A stretch of 37,154 nucleotides of DNA. Source: Chara braunii. Its lineage: Eukaryota > Streptophyta > Charophyceae > Charales > Characeae. The stretch lies in the NCBI GenBank assembly GCA_003427395.1, contig BFEA01000088.1:49383-86536 (forward strand), read 5' to 3'. The notes below the pieces were generated by a model, which did no database searches, was not told where the DNA came from, and saw nothing but the letters and a program-made list of their open reading frames with translations. This document shows positions 29,715 to 37,154 of this stretch, in pieces. A program made the translations under genes and the position numbers. Position 1 is the first letter of the stretch, and each line of letters begins with the position of its first letter.

Positions 29715-32700
29715 CTACGCTTGATGCCACTTTTTCCATATCAGCCTGTTGGCCGCTTTGGTGGCGATCTTGCCCTTAAACAACCAATTCCTTAGGAATG
29801 TTCGTTTTTTGAATGTGTGCTTTTCTGGTCTCTGCATCTTGGATGAGGATAGTTTCCGCCATCTGGCCCGAATTTCGGTCTCCACCATGCTTATCAGAAG
29901 AGTCCACATTTCCTCCCTTGACACCTCTGCTCCTTCGATTGTTCGTGTGCATTTGTGTTTCCATCTGACCCATAGAGCCAATTTTCTAAGTAGAATGAAC
30001 CAGACTTCCTCGCTGCCTTTGAACTTCCTGGGAGTGTTAGAGAGGAGTAGGATAGTTAGAGGGGAAGTGTTTGGGGGTGACGTTGAAAAGAGGATGGACC
30101 ATAGTTGCCGAACTTTGTCCCAGATCCAGATCGCTTTAGGACAGTAGAGGAGACAGTGGCGGATATCTTCTGGTGTGTTGTTGTTGCACAAAACGCAGAG
30201 TTCTGAGTTGTCTGGGTCTGAGTGTTTTCTTCTTTTGTGGAGCCATTGATTGACTGGGAGGGCTGCGTGTGCTAGGAGCCATTGCATGGTGAGGATTCTA
30301 ATGGGCCTCATAAGAAGGTATTTGGTCCAGGGAATGGTGAATGGGATCGAGGGGACTAGGTTCAAGATGTTTTGCCACTTCTCTTTTAGCTCGGGGTTCA
30401 GGTCTATCGTCTGCAACCCGAGGTCGTAGCCAAATTTCACGTCGTATTCGAAAATTGTTTTTGATTTCCTGTTGGAGCCTTGTTTCCACATTCCTTAGGG
30501 TCGAATTCTAAGTCATCGATGCTAAGTTATGTCTGGAATATGACCCATGGTTTGTTCTGGGTGACTATGACCTTTCTAAGAAGGAAGGTTTCTAGCCGCT
30601 CTATTTGAGGGCTATTGTCCTGGATTTCCATTTCCTAAGAGATTTGTGTTTGGAGATGGGGTAACACAAGAAGATGGATCGGTAGCTGGGGGAATCTGAT
30701 CGAGAAATGAAACGATAGGCCCTCGAGGGATGGAGTCTGAGAGATTAGTAGGCCCCATTCACCTGGCTTCCACGTGAATCTTTCTCTTAGGAGAGCTATC
30801 CATTGAGTGGGGATGCTATGATGTATCGCTGCTATATTGGTTTCCAATGAGTGGCACCCCCTAAGGGAGGTTCGAAGCTCTTGGTCCATCAGCCAGTCAT
30901 CTCGATTTGTGGACCATAGATGTTTGATCTGCCACACTCCTCTCTCCAACCAGGTCAGCCATCTGCGATCTTTAGCGCGGAGGGTCCAAGGATTACCTTC
31001 TGCGTCCTTTAACCATGGATTGCTGAAGAGAGGCTGCCTGAGGACTTCCTCTTTGTTGTTCGGCATGCCATGTTTGTTGGGCATAAGTCGACGCCAAGCC
31101 TTCAGGGTCGGCGACCAATAAGGGTTGCGTGAGGGGGTAGGCTGATTGGTCATCTCATGGTGCACTCTCCTTGCTGTCCTCCCTGTTTTGATTGACCATT
31201 CTTTGGCCATGATCCAGAAGAGGCCCCTCATGTTGGGTGGAGAATTCGTTGGTGTCAGGTTTCTTATGCTGTCTAGGGCCATTTTTGTCCAAGGTGGAAA
31301 TTGTTTGGTTAGGATCTTGATAACCCATTGCATCTGAAGGGCGACTGCTTCCTGTTTTGGGTCTATAATGCCCAGGTCTCCTTGCGGTTTCCTGGTAACT
31401 GCTTGCCATGCAACCTTGTTGATGCACATGGTCCTGTTAGTGTCAGCAGTCCACAGGAAGCATCTTACCCTAGCCTTCAGAGTCTTGAGGTCGTTGTCAG
31501 GGGGGGACCAGATGGATGCCATATACCACACGGTAGAGAATATTGCCGTGTTTATGATTAATGCTTTGTCGAACAGAGATGCCTGGGCTTTCTTACACGG
31601 GGCTAGGCGAGCTATACCACAAAAGTGCTTGGTCGCCCGTGGACCATGACATGGGGGTGGATGGATCTGATGGTTGGGGGGGGGTTCCATCTGCTAACCA
31701 CCAGCCTTCAGTTTTAAGCCAATTCACCTTCATTTCTGATGCGAGCCAGAAGGCCTCCATGGCTCTGACGAGGGCCTGGAAAGAGGAGTTATTCGCCCGA
31801 ATGAGGACCGTGAGATCATCCGCGAACATCAACACAGTGGGAAGAGAAAAGTAATGTAGGGGGTTGTAATTTTGTTTTGTGAGGCAATCTATTGAGGGGT
31901 CCTTACGGAGGAACGAGGCGATGGCTTCCATGATGAAAAGGAAGATGGGGGGGGCTAGTGGGTCACCTTGGCGTACAGACCTCGATATCGGGTAGGAGTC
32001 AGTTGGTATTCTGTTAATCTGGACTCTTCCTGTGTCATCTCCATAAAGAATTATGACCCATTCCCTGAAATTCGGCCCAACTCCCATCTTCTCCATGCAG
32101 TTGTGGAGGAAGTCCCGATTCACTTGATCATAGGCTTTTTCAATGCCAAAGAACAGGATAGCAGTCTGCATTCGTTTTTTCGTGATCTTCTTTGCTGCCT
32201 CGTTTAGGGTCATCACGTTGTCTAAGATGCATCTTCCCGGGATGAACCTTGCTTGATCGATGTGGAAGAATTTGTCAATTAGTTTTATGATCCTGTTGAC
32301 TAATGTTTTCGCAAGGATTTTATAGGGGGTTGTGAGGAGTGAAATTGGTTTGTAATTCCTTAGGTCCTCTCTATCCCCTTTCTTGTGGAGTAGGGAACCC
32401 ACGCTGGACTTGGCCCAGACCACCCTTTGTCTTGCTCTCATTAATAAAATTGAGGAGGTTGCTCCCCAATGTCGGCCAAAAGTGGATCCAAAACTCTTTA
32501 GCGAGACCATCGATCCCTGGAGCTTTGTCGTTCCCCATCTAGGATAATGCTATGTGGAGCTCCCCTAAGGTGATTGGTTCATCTAGGCCTACCGTTAGTT
32601 CTCGCGTTATCGTCCTGTCCAGGTAAGACAACATATGTTGACGAGCTTTTAGGTTCGTAGTGGAGGGGGGGGAAGGTGTCTTGGACTCGTAGAGGTCTGA

Positions 32701-34077
32701 GTAGAAGGACCTAGCTATCCTTACCAAGTTTGTGCCCGCTGATTTCACTGACCCTTGGTCTGATGGGTCCATCAGTCTTTCGATCATGCTGTTTCTAGTG
32801 TTTGACTTAATCTTAGAGAAAAATAACTTGGTCATAGACTCATCAAGGGTATAATCAGTCATCCTGACGCGTAGTTACAGGCCTCTTAGTTCCCATCTCC
32901 TCCATTCGTTGAGTTCCTCCTTCGCAGATCTCAGTAGGTCGTAGTAGAAGTCGTTAGTGGGATCTGATGTAAGATCGGCTTCGGCGATTGTTATAGCAAT
33001 TTGAAGTTCCTCGTTTCTGACTTTGCGTTCCACCGCTATGCTTCTCGACTCGACCGATACGGTCTGGGACAAGTCCGTATAACTGTCTATAAACCATTGG
33101 TGTCTATTTTGTCGCCTAGCCTCCTCCTGTCTCATGAGCAATCAATTCCATTTGACTGCCTCTGTTAGACGATCTGTGGAAAGGAGGGAATTGTTTAGTT
33201 TGAAAAAGTCGTGGCCTTTCTCCACTTGCGCGTTAAAATTAAACAGCAGACATATGGGTTTGTGGTCCAGCCCTTTAAATGCAGCTGCAGGCAGAATTTC
33301 GGCCTCCTTGACGGTGCCCCGGAGGAGCTAAAAAATCAGAAAGAAGTCGATCCGCGAGAGTGATATGTGGTTAGCCTGATTTCTCGTAACTAGAGAAAAG
33401 GCTTTCGCAAGAGGATGGAGAGTTCTGAACGGCTAGAACAGTTCGAACTCCGTCATGATATTCCGAATGTGAGTTCCTGCTCTTGTAGGGCCCATCAGCA
33501 CAGGCCGAGAGATGCGGTCGAGATTTGGATCCAGGGTCGTGTTCCAATCTCTTGCAATAATTACCCGTGGAGGTTTCGGGATGAGCTGTTTGACGTTATT
33601 GAAGAATTCTAGCCGATCACTTGCTGCGTTGGGTGCGTAGAGGTTCAGGATTCTAAGATCCTCCTCCTGCCATCTGATATCAATCCAGGACCATCTACCC
33701 TTTGTCATATCTCCTTCCCCGTCCAACACCTGTCCTTCTGTCCAGATTTTGGAGCTTCGGGGTATAAGGATAGCAGTTCCTCGCTTACTTAGACCCGCTT
33801 TGTTGGACCAGAGTGTGAAATTGCGGCCACCCAAGCTTTTTTCCACTGTCCTCTTAATTCTGGCGTGGTTTCTGAGATCCGACAGGTGGGTTTCTTGAAG
33901 CAGGATGACATCTTGTTTCATCTTCTTCTTGTCTATTAGACTTATTCAAATGTCCCAGAGTTTATCTTCCTCGGACAGAATGTTGCCTAGGCCGTTGACG
34001 TTCCAGCTATGGATTGTCAGGCCCTTTGCTTGCCAGTCACTTCTGACTGCATTGTCTATTGTGTTGTTGCAGGCCAT
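29715..34077 (-). pseudogene. LINE ORF2: endonuclease, reverse transcriptase, zinc-binding domain
   Basis: An ATG at 34075-34077 (minus) is in frame with the endonuclease start HSWNVNGLG. Then come LLQETHL (catalytic Glu region), LNLYAPN and a DWN motif. A TGA at 33946-33948 and a TAG at 33433-33435 interrupt it. The RT part (about 32500-31700) has RFIPGR, SRSVRQGDPLAP and FADD (31815-31826). Motif A reads FFGIEKAYD, with Gly where the catalytic Asp is expected. The last segment (29715-30491, open) carries a C-X2-C...H-X4-C zinc-binding motif (CVLC, then HCLLYC) followed by WIWDKV, as in plant LINE RTs. The pieces lie in all three frames. ORF2 protein would nick target DNA and prime reverse transcription there. 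Confidence 0.92.
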
Positions 34078-34662
34078 AGACCAATGTTGTCCAGGTCACT
34101 GGGTTTTGTTCCTTGCTGTCCTTTGTCTTTTTTGCTTGGTTGGGGTGGGCGTTTGTGGGGCAAGGTTGTTAGGTGAGGGATCAGTAAATCTAGTCCACGA
34201 CGGCTGAGGTTTTGGGACTGCCCAACTCAGAGTCGTCGCTGTTCTCGCTGTCCTCGCTGTTCTCTTTCCCCGGAGCGGAGCTCAGGCTGTATGCCCCTAC
34301 ACTGCCCTCGGGCAACGGCGTGGTTCAAGTTCCTATTCCTTCCAGGGAAATCCCAACGGTCATCCCGTAATCTCTGTCGTCGGCCATGCTTCCCTCATCG
34401 TCATCGGGCTCCACATGGATCGTCGTAGCTTCGTCTTGTAGAGAATGCTCTGTGATGAGAATATGGGACCTGATAATGGAGGCCAGGGAGACCGCCATGA
34501 CCTCTGTCGGGCACATCTTGCCTGCAAGAGTGCTATACGGCAGCGATGTCACGGTGTTCCATGCTCTCCATACCAGCCCTTCATGTAATCTAGCTCTCTC
34601 GTCCAGTTTCACGAAAATTGGCTCGAAGGACTTGGATGTCTCGGGGGCCTGGCCTGTTTCGT
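34078..34662 (-). other. LINE inter-ORF region
   Basis: Between the ORF1 tail and the ORF2 ATG. A minus-strand frame at 34325-34612 has a plausible protein composition with an acidic stretch (EPDDDEGSMADDRD) and may be the displaced end of ORF1. No domain is recognised. Confidence 0.45.
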
Positions 34663-36941
34663 CTACATGTTCTGCAGGGGCCAGTGGACTTCATAAACGC
34701 CTGCAGGGAATTCGTCTAAGATTCCTTCTTTTATGGCTCTCGCCAAATTCCGCTGGTCTCCCAGTGTCGGGACAGTGAACGAGACATCGGTGGCCACCTG
34801 CCACTCGCCGAATTTCCTCCTGTACCAGACGGGGACCAAAGGTCTAACAGTTTTTAGTTTTGCGGTCTGATGCTGCCTTCTCAGTGACGTGGGGAGCCCT
34901 GTTCTCAACAATATTTTAGATTGTGCAGTATTCTCTGTTGTGTTTCTGGCGATACTCCTCGTTCTGATCAAACAGGCACTTTGTCTGAGCAGCGACAATG
35001 GCTATCTCCCTTTTGATAGATCGCTGCTCGCTGCCTTTTTCAAATGTATCGGCCAAAGATTTCCTGGGCCTCTTGTCTCTACCCTTCGAAGGCTTCCATT
35101 TCTTAGGTACCATGTCCCTGATTGGGTCCTTGTGGGATTGTGTGTCGGCATTGGATTCCGTTTCATAGCCTGAAACTTCTATTTCGGTTTTCTTCTCATG
35201 GTACCGGAAAGCACTGAATTCCGATAGCTTGCTCTGTAGTCTCAGGATGTCGTATGAATTCTTCGTGGTGTGGATGCCTGCTATCGTAGACGTGTTGTTT
35301 CTGCCTGTTTTCTCTTGATATTTCATGCATGCCACAAGGATGTCGAATTCTTTTTCTCTCTCGTTTTTCGATCTTTCGAGGTATTCCTGCAGCCATGGGA
35401 TAGGAGAGTCCCCCTTCCTTTTTGATATCCCTGCGTCCTCTTTTTTGGTGGGTGATATGTCCATTCCTTGCTGGATCAGATCCTGGTCTGCTTGATTTGG
35501 GCCTGTTAGATGGGCCTGTGGGTTCAGGTCCTCAGAGGGTTCACTTCCCTCTGCATATGTGCTGCCCTTCCTTTTTTTCTTCATACGTGGTTCATCGTCG
35601 TTTGTCTTTTGGGGGGATGCCTGCCTCTTGAGGGATGGGTCGGCCTGTGGGCTTCGGCCCTCGATAGTCTGTTTGGCTATGTCCAGGATGTTGTCATAGT
35701 CCTCTGGAGTGGAGAGAGTGGCAGCTGTCTGCTATCTGATCGACTCCAGATCCCACATCAAGTCTTCATGTTTCTTTTCTTCCTTGATCACCCGGGAGTC
35801 GATCACTGGGTCCGAGTGGATTTTCCCTGGGATACCGGTAATCTTCTTTGCCCCCACCTGGTGCCATTTGCTGTCCGATGGAGGGAAGATGTCTGGTTGT
35901 TTGATCGTTGGGGTGGTGTTAGTATATGTCCAAATCCATTTGGGATCTGGGATATTATCGTCGAAGACCCAGCCGTCGTAGTCTGAATCGTTGACGAACC
36001 AGATTCCTTTTAGCTTCTTCCACTTCTACTAGCATGTTCTGCCTCAATTTTCCCTATTCGGTGGAGCGCGGGCATTTGGGATCCGTTCCCAGGTGGCCCC
36101 TGGGTTTGCATCCAAAACAGATTGGTGACGCTTTGGTTGAGACTGTTACTGCCATGACTTTGTCTCCAATGAGACATTGCCACTCTGATGGCAAGATTTG
36201 AGGGTCATCTGTAAGTACCTCCAAGACCGCTGTGACTGAGTCGCAGTGGGGGCCCAAGAAGTCGGGCGTGGGAAGGACCCACTTCAACACCTTGTTGGCT
36301 GGGTATTCCACTTCCAGGCGGTCTTTGATCAGGCGATGGCCTCTGGCGGGGATGTTGTCGAATTGTACCCAGAACTGTTCCCTCATCAGTCGCTGCTTGC
36401 AGGAAGCCGCTGGCGAGATTTCGGCTCACTGTGCTGTTTCTGACTTCCAGCGTGACAAGGTGCAAACAAAGCCGTTACAGTTCAAAGTTTTGCATTTTTC
36501 CAGCAAATGTGTTGCTTGGGTGGCGTCTTTGAACACCACCATCATCATGGTTCTGCCCAAGCCGAGCAGGGAGAACTTATCGACATCAGTCTTGATGTTT
36601 TCTTGTTCCTGAATGGTTTTCACTGCCCATTTTCTTTTCTCCACGGGTGAGAGTCTTGCTCCGGCATTGGAGAAGGAGAAAATGAGAGCGTGATTTTCGA
36701 AGGTCGTGTTCGTGTCTGCCATCTTATCTTTTGGATATGCCCAAGCTGTCACTTCTTCATCAGTATTGTCCTTGGTATTTCTGACGTTGATGGAGACTTT
36801 CTCTCCCTTGATTTGTGGGGCTTCCAAGAGAAATCGCAGCGTCTCATGGTCCACCTTGGAAACCATCTGGGTGGAAGCCTTTGAGGTGGCTGTCTTAGTT
36901 GCTGCTACCGCACTGAAGCGGCGCTGGTAAGTTTGAGCCAT
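34663..36941 (-). pseudogene. LINE ORF1: RNA-binding gag-like protein with zinc knuckle
   Basis: It starts at ATG 36939-36941 (MAQTYQRRFSAVA). The N-terminal half resembles the DUF4283-type region of plant LINE ORF1 proteins. It leads to one CCHC-like knuckle, C-X2-C-X4-H-X6-C (CFGCKPRGHLGTDPKC), around 36090. In-frame stops lie at 36426-36428 and 36054-36056. After a frameshift near 36040 the frame continues (WVFDDNIPDPKW) into a Lys/Glu-rich, probably coiled and disordered region (open from 35584 to 34916), and another shift leads to the tail. It would coat the LINE RNA. Assignment of the 34663-34998 piece to ORF1 is by continuity only. Confidence 0.82.
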
Positions 36942-37060
36942 GCTTTTTGTTGTCTGATCTCGGCCTACGTAACTTGGTTCCTGTTTTTGGGTTGAGAAAT
37001 TCTTGAAGGTTTCTATGCCTATTTTCTGGTGTGGGTTGGAGGTTGTTGTTGTTGTTGTGT

Positions 37061-37091
37061 TTTTTTTTTTTTTTTTTTTTTTTTGTTTTTT

Positions 37092-37139
<48 letters not shown>
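37061..37139. repeat. Poly(T) tract (poly(A) on the minus strand)
   Basis: About 24 T, a short G-interrupted piece, then about 49 T. On the minus strand this is a poly(A) upstream of the LINE, followed by a (CAA)n-type run at 37042-37060. It could be the tail of a second LINE placed head to tail, or a slipped homopolymer. Confidence 0.9.
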
Positions 37140-37154
37140 CCTTCCCCTCTTAGG

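Larger units (their letters stand above)
29691..37000 (-). mobile_element. L1-type LINE body, minus strand
   Basis: ORF1 and ORF2 lie in LINE order on the minus strand, with the start of ORF1 at 36941 and the stop of ORF2 at 29715-29717. Together with its 3' UTR at 13146-13580 the element is about 7.7 kb, near full length. An apurinic-type endonuclease, a FADD reverse transcriptase and a C-terminal zinc-binding domain are present. Multiple stops and frameshifts show an inactive copy. The 5' end is not resolved: I find no duplicate of the sequence next to the poly(A) at 13121-13145 near 36942-37154. Confidence 0.9.

Noticed and set aside
29749-36930. Plus-strand frames over the LINE
   Set aside because: Shadows of the minus-strand ORF1 and ORF2, which carry the recognisable domains.
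1-37154. CRISPR arrays, bacterial operons, tRNA or rRNA genes
   Set aside because: The tandem arrays have no unique spacers, the content is eukaryotic retroelements, and I saw no tRNA cloverleaf or rRNA core motif beyond the tRNA-primer sites.

Overview
The window looks like repeat-rich intergenic DNA from a plant-lineage eukaryote. Evidence: two Ty3/gypsy LTR retrotransposons whose primer-binding sites match the initiator tRNA-Met 3' end (TGGTATCAGAGC in one copy), a degenerate chromodomain-like end to the integrase, an L1-type LINE with a C-terminal RT-associated zinc-binding domain of the kind common in plant LINEs, many microsatellites, and no recognisable host gene. A streptophyte, possibly a charophyte alga, is an inference; the species cannot be read from the sequence.

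Layout. 1-3494: flank with a (TC)n run, a short hairpin repeat, a LINE-like 3' tail (1055-1134, minus), a 23-bp minisatellite (about 1487-1965), a (GT)n run and a large foldback repeat (2798-3391). 3495-11558: Gypsy-1, minus strand, 8.06 kb, with LTRs at 3495-4413 and 10668-11558 and a 4-bp target duplication GATG. 11559-13145: flank with a (CA)n run. 13146-13580 plus 29691 to about 37000: one LINE on the minus strand, split in two. 13581-29690: Gypsy-2, plus strand, 16.1 kb, same family as Gypsy-1, inserted into the LINE 3' UTR just after its ORF2 stop codon. Apparent order: LINE first, then Gypsy-2 inside it. Gypsy-1 is young, judging by about 1% LTR divergence.

The most unusual part is the Gypsy-2 leader. 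The two gypsy copies align from the PBS for about 0.9 kb and again just before gag. Between those blocks Gypsy-2 carries about 7.3 kb that Gypsy-1 lacks (about 15.4-22.66 kb). It holds two open reading frames of unknown function (ORF-A, 16821-17342; ORF-B, 21971-22624), several degenerate tandem repeats and a purine-rich strand. Both ORFs are open although gag-pol of the same element has many stops and frameshifts. The module may be an extra ORF region in the style of giant gypsy elements, a nested element, or captured host sequence.

The genes work as parasitic replication units: gag (capsid, zinc knuckle), then pol in the -1 frame (protease, reverse transcriptase, RNase H, integrase). All copies here are damaged. 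Gypsy-1 lacks the gag N-terminus yet inserted recently, which suggests it was mobilised in trans.
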